Shown here piece after piece: positions 46,147-54,869 of a stretch of DNA of 58,686 bases. The number at the start of each line of letters is the position of its first letter. Positions within the stretch are counted from its first letter, which is position 1. The notes under the pieces were generated by a model. That model ran no database searches, had not been told where the DNA came from, and was given only the letters and a program-made list of their open reading frames with translations. The DNA is from JARLFX01 sp036404255 (GTDB lineage Bacteria > Acidobacteriota > Terriglobia > Terriglobales > Acidobacteriaceae), in NCBI GenBank assembly GCA_036404255.1, contig DASWOP010000151.1, forward strand, positions 1-58,686, read 5' to 3'. Position numbers and translations under genes: made by a program.

Positions 46147-46439
46147 TTACCAGCTCCTTCAGTTGATTAGAAACACCGTGAAGTGGACACAGCGGCACGC
46201 TGTAGCAAACAAAGTTTGACCCGCCCGACGCAGCGTGGCCGCTCAGTGAAGTGACATAGCGACTCGTCTGGTCAGGGAAACATCCTTAGGCATCATGACA
46301 GGATGCGAATAACGCAGAAGCAAGTACCAGTGATCTTTCGGTCTCCAAAAACAAGATTGGGGAGTGCAGCGTTGAATGCAGAGCTGCGGTCACCGAGCCT
46401 TCCCCTCGGAGGCGTGTGCATTGCATGCTCGTGTAGGAG

Positions 46440-46613
46440 CATGGCTTTTGGCAGGTCTTCGGACTTGCAGGCTACCTACTTGCTCCAGCTTCCCAGTCCA
46501 TAGCTGAACCAGTGCTTGTGTCGAAGCTTTCGTTCCTGCTTACCGCTGCGGGGCAGTTCCGGATTTTCACCGGATTCCCTTTTCAGTCTGATCGCAAGAT
46601 CAGACACCGGAAG
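46440..46613 (-). promoter_or_regulatory. Cobalamin riboswitch upstream of metE
   Basis: On the minus strand the conserved core reads GGGAATCCGGTGAAAATCCG (ending near 46561), then GAACTGCCCCGCAGCGGTAA, GCACTGG, and the B12 box CAAGTCCGAAGACCTGCCAA at about 46450-46469. These are the diagnostic AdoCbl-aptamer segments in order. Repression of metE by cobalamin is the usual outcome for such riboswitches. About 290 nt separate the B12 box from the metE start, and I cannot identify a single clear terminator in it. Confidence 0.93.
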
Positions 46614-46620
46614 TAGCTTG

Positions 46621-46649
46621 AATATAGTCGAGACCTTCCCACAGGTCAA
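46621..46649 (-). promoter_or_regulatory. Promoter of the metE riboswitch transcript
   Basis: On the minus strand TTGACC (46644-46649), exactly 17 bp, TATATT (46621-46626). Transcription would start at about 46613, immediately before the aptamer. Confidence 0.7.
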
Positions 46650-46741
46650 CGTAGAGTGTTTTCCCACCGTCTCTGCGGTAAGTAGGAGTGCCCTCCGAAA
46701 TTCAGGAAGTCACGTAATTCACAGGCACCACAATATGTTGG

Positions 46742-46770
46742 TTGACGCGCACCAAGAGGCGCTATAGGAT
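46742..46770 (+). promoter_or_regulatory. Promoter of the nrdDG riboswitch transcript
   Basis: TTGACG (46742-46747), 17 bp spacer, TAGGAT (46765-46770). Transcription would start near 46778, just before the second cobalamin aptamer. It is divergent from the metE promoter about 95 bp away. Confidence 0.65.
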
Positions 46771-46777
46771 GTGTTCA

Positions 46778-46962
46778 TGTTTGGTGGCAGGGTCTTCTGG
46801 GCCTTGTCTTAAAAGGGAACCCCGTGTGATTCGGGGACTGCCCCGCAGCGGTAAGTGGGAACGAATTCCATCTTGAAGCACTGGCTCTACTCGGAGCTGG
46901 GAAGCGATGGATAGTAGACGCAATCCGGTGGATTGCCTGCCCACAAGTCCGAAGACCTGCCT
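46778..46962 (+). promoter_or_regulatory. Cobalamin riboswitch upstream of nrdDG
   Basis: The core segments appear in order: AAAGGGAACCCCGTGTGATT, GGGGACTGCCCCGCAGCGGTAA (split across the L5/J region), GCACTGGCTC, GGGAAGCGATGG, and the B12 box ACAAGTCCGAAGACCTGCC at about 46944-46962. About 200 nt of leader follows before nrdD. It includes ATGGAAC/GTTTCCAT-like pairing at 47031-47049 that could be part of the expression platform. Confidence 0.92.
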
Positions 46963-47168
46963 GACATATAGCGCTTAATGCGCATGGACTTATGCCTTCG
47001 TGGGAGAGGCTGCTCGGCTTTCGCCAGACGATGGAACGATATGTTTCCATGCCTGCCCTTGCTCTCCAGTCACATTCCATAAAATAACGATCCGGTTGTG
47101 GAATCAAGCCACGGTGCACTGTTGCCTTCGATTCTGCCGGCTGAACATGAAATAAACAGGAGATTGAT

Positions 47169-49313
47169 ATGGCGACAAGCATGGCCCTTGCAAACACGCA
47201 GCACGAAGGTATGGATTCTCACGCATTCACGGAAATACGGAAACGTGATGGCAGCATAGCGAAATTTGAAGCATCCAAGATCGCTGCTGCGGTTCGCAAA
47301 GCTGGGGAAGCAACAGGCGAATTCGGGGAAGAGTTTGCAGCCCCGCTCACTCGCCGCGTTGTCGCCTTGAGTTTGTCGCTTTCGCAGGGAGAAGTGCTTA
47401 GCGTTGAGGCGATTCAGGACGCGGTGGAAGAGGTCCTGCTGAATTCTCCGTTCAAAAAAACGGCGCGCGCCTACATCCTGTATCGCGAGCAGCATAAGCG
47501 AATTCGCGAACTCGTGGATCACTCCAATGTTGGGCTGGTTGCCAGATACTTGGATCGGCTGGATTGGAAGGTGCAGGAGAATAGCAATATGGCATTTTCC
47601 CTGCAGGGGATGAATAACTACATCGCCAGCCAGGTGAGTGAGACCTATTGGTTGAATGAAATCTATTCGCCGGAAGTTCGCGAAGCACACAGCAGCGGCG
47701 ATCTTCATCTGCACGATCTCGGCCTACTTGCTGTTTACTGCGTTGGCTGGGATCTACAGGATCTTTTACTTTCCGGTTTTCGCGGTGCGCCTGGAAAAGC
47801 TGAAAGCCGTCCTGCGCGGCATTTCCGCACCGCGCTCGGTCAAATTGTCAACTTCTTTTACACGCTACAGGGAGAAGCGGCTGGCGCACAGGCCTTCTCG
47901 AACTTTGACACGCTGCTGGCACCGTTTATACGTCGGGATAGCTTGACCTATGCTGAGGTCAAGCAGGCATTACAGGAGTTTGTTTTCAACCTGAATGTCG
48001 CCACGCGCGTTGGCTTTCAGACGCCGTTTACCAATTTGACACTGGATCTGCAGCCACCTTCCGCGCTGGCTGACCAGCCGGTAATCGTCGCCGGAGAGCG
48101 CCAGACCGAAACCTACCGTGAATTTCAGCACGAGATGGATATGCTCAACCGTGCATTTCTTGATGTCCTGGTAGAGGGTGATGCGCGGGGGCGTGTGTTC
48201 ACTTTTCCAATCCCCACCTACAACATCACCGCAGACTTTTATTGGGATTCTCCCGTACTGGATCGCTTGTGGGAAGTGACAGCAAAATACGGCGTGCCAT
48301 ATTTTGCGAATTATGTGAACTCCGATCTTTCGCCGGACGATTCGCGGTCGATGTGCTGCCGTCTCCGATTAGATACACGCACGTTGCAGAAGCGTGGCGG
48401 CGGACTCTTCGGGGCTAGCCCGCTCACTGGATCCATTGGGGTGGTTACGTTGAACATGCCACGCATCGGACATCTGTCACAAAATAAGACGGAATTTTTC
48501 GCGCGTCTGGATCAGCTGATGGACGTAGCGCGTACCAGCCTTGAAACAAAGCGAAAGGTACTGGAAGGGTTTACCGATAAGAACCTTTATCCCTATACGA
48601 AGTACTACCTGCGCGGGATCAAAGCCCGGTTTGACCGGTATTGGATCAACCACTTTTCAACCATCGGACTGGTCGGCATGAACGAAGCCTGTAAGAGTCT
48701 GCTCGGAGTGGATATCGGTACTACCGAAGGCGCTCGCTTCGCAGAAGAAGTTCTGGATCACATGCGTGCGCGGCTTAGCCAATATCAAGAGGAGTCGGGT
48801 AATTTCTACAACCTGGAAGCTACTCCAGCTGAAGGCACCAGTTATCGGCTGGCAAAGTTAGACCAGGAGAAATTTCCTGCCAGCTTTTCTCCAAGCGAGC
48901 AGAGATCGCCGGACGCCAAGCCTTTCTATACAAACTCCACGCAACTTCCGGTTGACTACACAAGCGATTTATTCGCCGTGCTGAATCTACAGGACAGTCT
49001 GCAATCGCGTTACACAGGTGGAACCGTGCAGCATCTCTTCCTAGGTGAGGCCGTTCCCGACCCACAAGCTGTGAAATCGCTGGTGAGGAAGGTGTGTGCG
49101 AACTACCGGTTGCCATACTTTACAGTTACACCAACCTTTTCCATCTGCCCGGAACATGGATATCTGCTCGGAGAGCAGACATCATGCCCCGAGTGCGGCA
49201 GCCATACAGAGATCTACTCGCGGGTCGTCGGCTATCTACGGCCGGTCAGTCAATGGAATGAGGGCAAGCAGGCGGAGTTTGCACTGCGCAAGCCATTGAC
49301 TATTGGAGCCTGA
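47169..49313 (+). CDS. nrdD: Anaerobic (class III) ribonucleoside-triphosphate reductase
   Basis: Glycyl-radical enzyme reducing ribonucleotides to deoxyribonucleotides without oxygen or B12. An ATP-cone domain is at residues about 18-105 (EIRKRDGSIAKFEASKIAAA). The barrel has SMCCRLRLD with the conserved Cys pair and GGGLFGASPLTGSIGVVTLN. Near the C-terminus the zinc site (CPEHGYLLGEQTSCPECG) precedes the glycyl-radical loop RVVGYLRPVSQWNEGKQ (Gly about 688). 714 residues, full length. AGGAG precedes the ATG. nrdG begins 3 bp after the stop. Controlled by the cobalamin riboswitch at 46778. Confidence 0.95.
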   Translation: MATSMALANTQHEGMDSHAFTEIRKRDGSIAKFEASKIAAAVRKAGEATGEFGEEFAAPLTRRVVALSLSLSQGEVLSVEAIQDAVEEVLLNSPFKKTARAYILYREQHKRIRELVDHSNVGLVARYLDRLDWKVQENSNMAFSLQGMNNYIASQVSETYWLNEIYSPEVREAHSSGDLHLHDLGLLAVYCVGWDLQDLLLSGFRGAPGKAESRPARHFRTALGQIVNFFYTLQGEAAGAQAFSNFDTLLAPFIRRDSLTYAEVKQALQEFVFNLNVATRVGFQTPFTNLTLDLQPPSALADQPVIVAGERQTETYREFQHEMDMLNRAFLDVLVEGDARGRVFTFPIPTYNITADFYWDSPVLDRLWEVTAKYGVPYFANYVNSDLSPDDSRSMCCRLRLDTRTLQKRGGGLFGASPLTGSIGVVTLNMPRIGHLSQNKTEFFARLDQLMDVARTSLETKRKVLEGFTDKNLYPYTKYYLRGIKARFDRYWINHFSTIGLVGMNEACKSLLGVDIGTTEGARFAEEVLDHMRARLSQYQEESGNFYNLEATPAEGTSYRLAKLDQEKFPASFSPSEQRSPDAKPFYTNSTQLPVDYTSDLFAVLNLQDSLQSRYTGGTVQHLFLGEAVPDPQAVKSLVRKVCANYRLPYFTVTPTFSICPEHGYLLGEQTSCPECGSHTEIYSRVVGYLRPVSQWNEGKQAEFALRKPLTIGA

Positions 49314-49316
49314 CCC

Positions 49317-49964
49317 ATGTTGCTTGGAGGGTTCCTCCCACTCAGCCTTTGTGACTACCCCGGAAAGCTCGCTGCCGTCGTCTTTACGCAGGGCTGCAAT
49401 TACCGCTGTCCCTTTTGTCATAACGGCGGGTTGATTGCTCGGCAACCGGCGATTAGCCTGCCGATTGCCGAGGTGCTTGCCGATCTTAAAGAACGCCGCA
49501 ACTTTTTGGATGGTGTTGTGGTGAGTGGCGGAGAGCCAACTTTGCATGCGGACCTGAAGGTTTTTCTCTCCGCACTGAAAGATATGGGCTTTACGATAAA
49601 ACTGGATACGAACGGGAGCCGCCCCCGAGTGCTCCGTGAATTGCTTGACTTGCAATTACTGGATTACATCGCAATGGATGTGAAAGCATCACTCTTGAGA
49701 TACGCAGTTCTCGCGGGTGTCTTCGCAGATATAGGCGCAATACAAGAAAGCATTGCGCTTATCGCAGAAAGCGGTGTGCAGCATCAGTTTCGAACTACTT
49801 TTGTTCCACCACTTCAATCGCCAGAAGACTTGACCTCGATTCGCGCTATGCTTCCTGCGGGATCTACACATCTCATTCAGGATTTTCAGCCAGAGCATGC
49901 TTTGGATAAGACACTCCTAACTGTTGCTCGGCAGATACTACGGAAGACTGAGAAGTCATATTAA
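49317..49964 (+). CDS. nrdG: Anaerobic ribonucleotide reductase activating protein (radical SAM)
   Basis: Radical SAM enzyme that generates the glycyl radical on NrdD. The CxxxCxxC cluster motif is CNYRCPFCHN near residues 27-36, followed by the SAM-binding GGEPTLH motif and LDTNGSRP. 215 residues, normal length. Its start lies 3 bp after the nrdD stop with GGAG upstream, so the two are translated from one riboswitch-controlled message. Confidence 0.93.
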   Translation: MLLGGFLPLSLCDYPGKLAAVVFTQGCNYRCPFCHNGGLIARQPAISLPIAEVLADLKERRNFLDGVVVSGGEPTLHADLKVFLSALKDMGFTIKLDTNGSRPRVLRELLDLQLLDYIAMDVKASLLRYAVLAGVFADIGAIQESIALIAESGVQHQFRTTFVPPLQSPEDLTSIRAMLPAGSTHLIQDFQPEHALDKTLLTVARQILRKTEKSY

Positions 49965-50229
49965 AACTGCTCCGTTATCCATACTGTCCACGAAGGGTCG
50001 CTTTCCCGAACAGCATAACTGGCAGCGGTCATGGTTTTCACTATTTGATCCGTGATGTGATCGCGCCCGATGTTGTGAAAAGCTCCTACCGGGCGCCCCG
50101 CAATGATGAGCAATTGGCGAAGGACAACCGCTGTTGGCTTCCAATACACCTTGCACTTGTGTTTTTCAAGTGAGCAGCGTTTCCTGCTGGATAGCAGTGG
50201 CGATGATAAGCCTACTCAGCCTGCAGCAT
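49965..50229. other. Convergent spacer between nrdG and the Fic gene
   Basis: No convincing gene. A minus-strand open frame 49961-50149 (GTG start, 62 codons, containing VGAFHNIGRDHITDQIVKTM) is possible, but there is no ribosome-binding site or family match. CACTTG/CAAGTG at about 50154-50172 forms a short stem with a T-rich loop, not a standard terminator. Confidence 0.4.
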
Positions 50230-51774
50230 TCAGTCCTCCGCAAAACCATCGAATGCATCCTGCACAATTGCCTCTAAAGTGGCGGCCTCTTCATCTTTCA
50301 GCGCTGCAAATTCATTTTCGCGCCGCTTCTTTCCCAACTTTCCGTTGTTCTTGCGAATGAACAGCAGTAGGTTCTCCGCCAGCCTGTCTGGCATCTCTAC
50401 GGCGTCCATAATACGTCCCATCGCCTCATCGTGGCGGCGAAGATAATCGATCTCCTGCGGCAGGTCGTAAGCGATGGTCTGCTCCACACAGCCGTATAGG
50501 AACTCCGCGTTGTCTGTGCAATCGAAGTAGCGGTATAGATCAGCGGTTTCGTTCTCCACCTCAACATTCCTCTCCGGTGTCGGGCGCCACTCAATGCAAT
50601 TCATCAACGGTCCAGAGTGCGTTCGTAATGTATCCCGATACACTTCGATTCGCGAGAGCATCACGGAGGAAACCGGGAAGACCATCCCTGCGGGAGTGAA
50701 TCGTCGTTCGGCAAGAACATGATGAATCAGACAGCGATGTAACCTGCCATTGCCATCCTGGAAGGGGTGAATGTAAACGAAGCCGAAAGCGGTGGCCGCC
50801 GCCTGGAGGATGGGGTCGATCGCGTCTTCCTTCATCCGGTCATTTGCTTCGAGCATTGCCGCCATCAGATTATGCAGATCCTGTGGGCGCGCGCCGATGA
50901 ATTCAGGCAGAGGATCGCCCTGGTCATCGCGCTCGCCCAAGAAGACACCATCCGGTCGGAGCCCAGCACGGACAAAACGCCTGTCCTCAATAAGCACGCC
51001 GTGCAGGCGAAAAATTTCATTGAGCGTCAGCGGAGCTTTCCCCGCCTGAAGCACAGCGCGCGCCCATCGCTCTAACCTTCCGCGTGGAGGACGCTCGCCT
51101 TCAATGGCAAAGCTCGCCCGGCTATCAGCTAAGAGCAAGAAACTGGCCGCGCGTGCCACAACGTGAGCGCCTGTACGACCGATAATCTCGTTGGCTTTTT
51201 CTCGAAGTTGGCGCGCAACGGCTTCCTCCAATGGTTTGGTTCGCCGGATGATGGGGCAGAAGCGCGAGGTTCCAAGCAAATTATCCCGCACCTTGTGACG
51301 CTTCGATAACCGTGGCGTACCGGTGAAGTAGGTTTTACCATCTAAGAGGTCAATTGCCGCAACGGACGGCAAGTCCGGGATGTCCAGAACTCGACCGGTC
51401 AAAAACTCATACCAGAACCATCCACGACGACTTGATACACCTGTCGGCGCACTGGCTACGAATTGTTCAACAGCATCCTGGGGTACGGTTTCAAATAGCC
51501 GCTTCAGGATGAGCGGATCGACTTCTTCGTGACGCAATGCGAATTGCAGGTGGCTGGCAAAATCGTCCCCCGGCCAGTATCTCTTGTCGAAAATAATCCA
51601 TACGCCGTCATCTCTTCGACTGCCGCTGATGTGCTGCTGTGAAACAGCACACGGTCGCCGAACAGGCGCCTGTATTCCTAGCGAATGGACGAGAGCCGCC
51701 CAGCCAGCGAGCCGCGCATCAGTTGGCATCGTTTTTTCCTGAAAAGCTCGTATGGGGGATAATTTGAGCTTCAT
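50230..51774 (-). CDS. Fic-domain protein (predicted AMP-transferase)
   Basis: 514 residues. The Fic core motif HPFQDGNGRLHR (His about 336) is canonical for transfer of AMP or a related group to protein hydroxyls. The inhibitory helix motif SFAIEGE (about 221-227) precedes it in cis, so the enzyme is probably autoinhibited. About 200 residues N-terminal to this (YWPGDDFASHLQFALRHEEV, WFWYEFLTGRVLDIPDLP) and a charged helical C-terminus flank the core, as in the ~510-aa Fic family found across proteobacteria. ATG 51774 has GGAGG 10 nt upstream, preferred over 51792. Six TTTCGAC repeats lie upstream; no antitoxin gene is adjacent. Confidence 0.9.
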   Translation of the reverse strand: MKLKLSPIRAFQEKTMPTDARLAGWAALVHSLGIQAPVRRPCAVSQQHISGSRRDDGVWIIFDKRYWPGDDFASHLQFALRHEEVDPLILKRLFETVPQDAVEQFVASAPTGVSSRRGWFWYEFLTGRVLDIPDLPSVAAIDLLDGKTYFTGTPRLSKRHKVRDNLLGTSRFCPIIRRTKPLEEAVARQLREKANEIIGRTGAHVVARAASFLLLADSRASFAIEGERPPRGRLERWARAVLQAGKAPLTLNEIFRLHGVLIEDRRFVRAGLRPDGVFLGERDDQGDPLPEFIGARPQDLHNLMAAMLEANDRMKEDAIDPILQAAATAFGFVYIHPFQDGNGRLHRCLIHHVLAERRFTPAGMVFPVSSVMLSRIEVYRDTLRTHSGPLMNCIEWRPTPERNVEVENETADLYRYFDCTDNAEFLYGCVEQTIAYDLPQEIDYLRRHDEAMGRIMDAVEMPDRLAENLLLFIRKNNGKLGKKRRENEFAALKDEEAATLEAIVQDAFDGFAED

Positions 51775-51775
51775 G

Positions 51776-51912
51776 GTCGAAAACCTCCTCAAGTCGGTCG
51801 AAAATTATCTCAAATATGCCGGCTGTGTCGAAATTTGATCTTAGGGCTTTTTATGTCGAAATTCAATCAGATGCGTCGGAAAAGGCCACAAAATAGTTGC
51901 ATGGGTCGAAAA
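51776..51912 (-). repeat. Six TTTCGAC direct repeats upstream of the Fic gene
   Basis: On the plus strand GTCGAAA starts at 51776, 51797, 51827, 51855 and 51905, with a one-mismatch copy (GTCGGAAA) at 51875. Start-to-start spacings are 21, 30, 28, 20 and 30 bp, all close to whole helical turns. Seen on the minus strand (the Fic direction) the unit is (A/T)TTTCGAC(C/A). All are in the same orientation; the nearest abuts the start codon. Confidence 0.8.
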
Positions 51913-52604
51913 GTGCGTAATTTTGGCCATCATCGAACCCGAAGCGCATGTCCGCCGCTTCGGCCGCGAGCCAGATCCGCGATCCCGGTGCACCATCCAA
52001 CGCGCGAAGGCCCGGAAGGCCGATCACGACTCCTGCTCCAGTACGGACAGAAACTGGCGCAGGTGACCCACATCAAACCCCAGGCTCCACGATCAAGCTC
52101 CAACCCGGCGATGCCTGAAGCTCGATCCCCACTGATTGCAGTGATGCTGGTGTCAGCGGCTGAAACTTCCACCTCGATAGCGATAAAGGATGTTGCCGGA
52201 CTGACGCAACCGCTTCTTCCACTCGTAGAACCTCCACTCCCTCAACCGCGTTTACGACAAAACGCTGCCACGCCTTTGACGCCTCCTACCTGCTCCGATA
52301 CATGACCACGCCACCGAGCCTCATCTTCTTCCTTAGTACTGTCCCATGGATCAAGAATGCCGCACCAGATCTACTGCCACAAGATGCGGTTCGAATAGCG
52401 CTCACGTTCGATCCCGTCTCTGGCCAACACTCTTTCCATAGCCAACACTCTTTCCATATAGGTAGAAGAAAAGCCGGAAATCGGCTCACCCGCCAGCTAC
52501 CCGTGATTGGCTTTTTCCGTTGCTTCTGAGGTGGCGAAGCGGGCCAGCGTTCTGCACAGGCAGGCGGTTTCGCTCAGGGGTGGTAACCGCTACGATAGAC
52601 AAAG
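51913..52604. other. 692 bp stretch without a recognisable gene
   Basis: Open frames on both strands (for example 51835-52305 plus) are Pro/Arg/Ser-rich with no recognisable motif, ribosome-binding site or signal. The composition suggests decayed or non-coding DNA. The only structure seen is the 18 bp tandem duplication at 52423-52458. Confidence 0.45.
52423..52458. repeat. Perfect 2 x 18 bp tandem duplication
   Basis: The unit GCCAACACTCTTTCCATA occurs twice back to back at 52423-52440 and 52441-52458. Confidence 0.95.
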
Positions 52605-54869
52605 ATGGCTGACACAAAAGAACTTCCAAACGAAATCCTGCTGCTCATTGCAAAGTCCCTCAACCTTCCTCTCCAATCACTCATCGCCGTAATCGGTCTC
52701 TTGAACGAAGGCGGCACCGTGCCCTTCATTGCACGCTATCGCAAGGAAGCCACCGGCAATCTCGATGAAGTCCAGATTCGCGACATTGAGGAGAAGCTGG
52801 CCTATTTCCGCGATCTCGTTAGCCGCCGTGAAACCATCCTCGCGTCCATTCTGGAGCAAGGCAAGCTCACTGACGACCTCAAATCCCGCATAGAGGCCAC
52901 CTTCAGCCGCTCTGAACTCGAGGACCTCTACTTGCCCTATCGGCCCAAGCGCCGCACCAAGGCGACCATCGCCCGTGACCGTGGCCTTCAGCCCCTCGCC
53001 GACTATCTCTGGACCCAGTTCGCAACATCCCAGTCACTCCTCGTCTTCGCCGCCACGTTCGTCGACCCAGAGAAGGAGGTCGCAACGGTAGAAGACGCCC
53101 TGGAAGGAGCGCGCCACATCGTAGCGGAGACCATCAGCGAGCAGGCCGATCTTCGCAAGACCCTGCGACGCGTTATGTTCGAAGAAGGGATCATCGTCAG
53201 CAAGAAATGCTTCGAGGCGGTCGATGAACAAGAAAAATTCAAGATGTACTACGACTACCGCGAGCCGGTGAAGGCCATTCCCTCCCACCGCATGCTCGCT
53301 ATCCGTCGCGGTGAGACCGAGTCTATCCTCTACTTCCTCATTGAACTCGACCCCGTTCGGCCGACCTCGATTCTCCGGACCGGCATCCTGCGCCAGACCG
53401 GCGATTGGACCCCACACCTCGAACTTGCGATTGACGATTCCTGGAAGCGTCTGCTCAATACTTCCCTTCAAAGCGAGATCCGCCTCGAGCTAAAGAAGCG
53501 CTCCGACACCGACGCCATCCAGGTCTTCCGCGACAACCTGCACAACCTTCTGCTCGCTGCTCCGGCCGGCCCCATCTCCGTGCTTGGCATTGATCCCGGA
53601 CTACGCACCGGCTGCAAAGTTGCAGTGGTGGATGAAACCGGCAAGTTTCTCGCCCACACTGTGCTCTACCTTCACACGTCGAAGAACGCCGCCAGTGGCG
53701 CCGCTGAAACGCTTGCCAAACTAATAGCCCAGCATAATGTCCGCGCTATCGCCATCGGCAACGGTACCGCCTCCCGCGAGACTGACGCTTTCGTGCGCGA
53801 TTTCCTTCGCGAGCATAAGCTCGACAATCTCTTCTCCGTCACGGTCTCGGAAGCAGGAGCCAGCATCTATTCTGCGTCAGACGTCGCCAGACAGGAGTTT
53901 CCCGACCTGGATCTCACCGTCCGCGGCGCAATCTCCATTGCGCGCCGACTTCAGGATCCACTCTCCGAGTTGGTGAAGGTTGATCCCAAGTCCATCGGCG
54001 TCGGCCAGTATCAACATGATGTAGATCAACGTCAGCTTCAACAATCCCTCGAGACCGTTATCGAAACCTGCGTCAACCGTGTCGGCGTCGACCTCAATAC
54101 ATCATCCTGGACGCTTCTCCGCTATGTCGCGGGCGTCACCGAACGCATCGCGCTCAACATCGTGTCCTATCGCGATGCGCATGGAAGATTCCGCTCTCGC
54201 GCCCAACTCAACAACGTTCCAGGGATTGGCGCCAAGACGTTCGAACAGGCAGCTGGCTTTCTTCGCATCCGCGACGGCGAAAACCCTCTGGATCGCACGG
54301 CTGTTCACCCTGAGTCCTACCCGGTGGTTGAACAGATTGCTCAATCCCTCAATACTCCGATTGCTGATCTGATCCAGAGCCCGCAGATTCTTAACAGTGT
54401 TGACGTGAAGCAACTCTCTGCCGGCAGCTTTACCGTCTCGGACATCCTTGAGGAACTTCGCAAGCCCGGCCGCGACCCTCGCGACAAGTTCATCGCGCCC
54501 AGTTTCTCGGAGTCCGTCCGCGAGTTCGCTGACGTCCAAGTTGGGATGACCCTCGAAGGCGTTGTCACCAATGTCACCAAATTCGGAGCATTCGTAGACA
54601 TAGGAGTCCACCAGGACGGCCTGGTCCACATCAGCGAGCTGTCGAACCGATATATCAAGGACCCTTCCGAAGCGGTGAAGGCAGGCCAGATTGTTAAAGT
54701 AAAGGTCCTAGGAGCTGACCTCAAGACGCGACGCATCGCCCTCTCGATGAAGGCCCTCATGGGGCCCTCACAGGGCAAGCCTAAGCCAAACCAGGCTGGA
54801 ATTGCGCCTGCGCCGCCTAGCATGGACGAGAAACTTGCCATGCTCGCAACGAGATGGAAGGTGTCCTAA
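52605..54869 (+). CDS. tex: Tex-family RNA-binding transcription accessory protein
   Basis: 754 residues with the Tex architecture: N-terminal helical domain (VPFIARYRKEATGNLDEVQI; LYLPYRPKRRTKATIARDRG), YqgF/RuvX-like nuclease fold (ISVLGIDPGLRTGCKVAVVD, about 325-345), helix-hairpin-helix (NNVPGIGAKTFEQAAGFLRI) and a C-terminal S1 domain (GVVTNVTKFGAFVDIGVHQD; GLVHISELSNRYI). Tex binds nucleic acid and affects transcription; the exact role is unsettled. It appears intact and monocistronic, a housekeeping gene amid decayed surroundings. Confidence 0.95.
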   Translation: MADTKELPNEILLLIAKSLNLPLQSLIAVIGLLNEGGTVPFIARYRKEATGNLDEVQIRDIEEKLAYFRDLVSRRETILASILEQGKLTDDLKSRIEATFSRSELEDLYLPYRPKRRTKATIARDRGLQPLADYLWTQFATSQSLLVFAATFVDPEKEVATVEDALEGARHIVAETISEQADLRKTLRRVMFEEGIIVSKKCFEAVDEQEKFKMYYDYREPVKAIPSHRMLAIRRGETESILYFLIELDPVRPTSILRTGILRQTGDWTPHLELAIDDSWKRLLNTSLQSEIRLELKKRSDTDAIQVFRDNLHNLLLAAPAGPISVLGIDPGLRTGCKVAVVDETGKFLAHTVLYLHTSKNAASGAAETLAKLIAQHNVRAIAIGNGTASRETDAFVRDFLREHKLDNLFSVTVSEAGASIYSASDVARQEFPDLDLTVRGAISIARRLQDPLSELVKVDPKSIGVGQYQHDVDQRQLQQSLETVIETCVNRVGVDLNTSSWTLLRYVAGVTERIALNIVSYRDAHGRFRSRAQLNNVPGIGAKTFEQAAGFLRIRDGENPLDRTAVHPESYPVVEQIAQSLNTPIADLIQSPQILNSVDVKQLSAGSFTVSDILEELRKPGRDPRDKFIAPSFSESVREFADVQVGMTLEGVVTNVTKFGAFVDIGVHQDGLVHISELSNRYIKDPSEAVKAGQIVKVKVLGADLKTRRIALSMKALMGPSQGKPKPNQAGIAPAPPSMDEKLAMLATRWKVS

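Noticed and set aside
51835..52305. 156-codon plus-strand frame in the Fic-tex gap
   Set aside because: Low-complexity Pro/Arg/Ser composition, no ribosome-binding site or family motif, and it overlaps the Fic upstream repeats.
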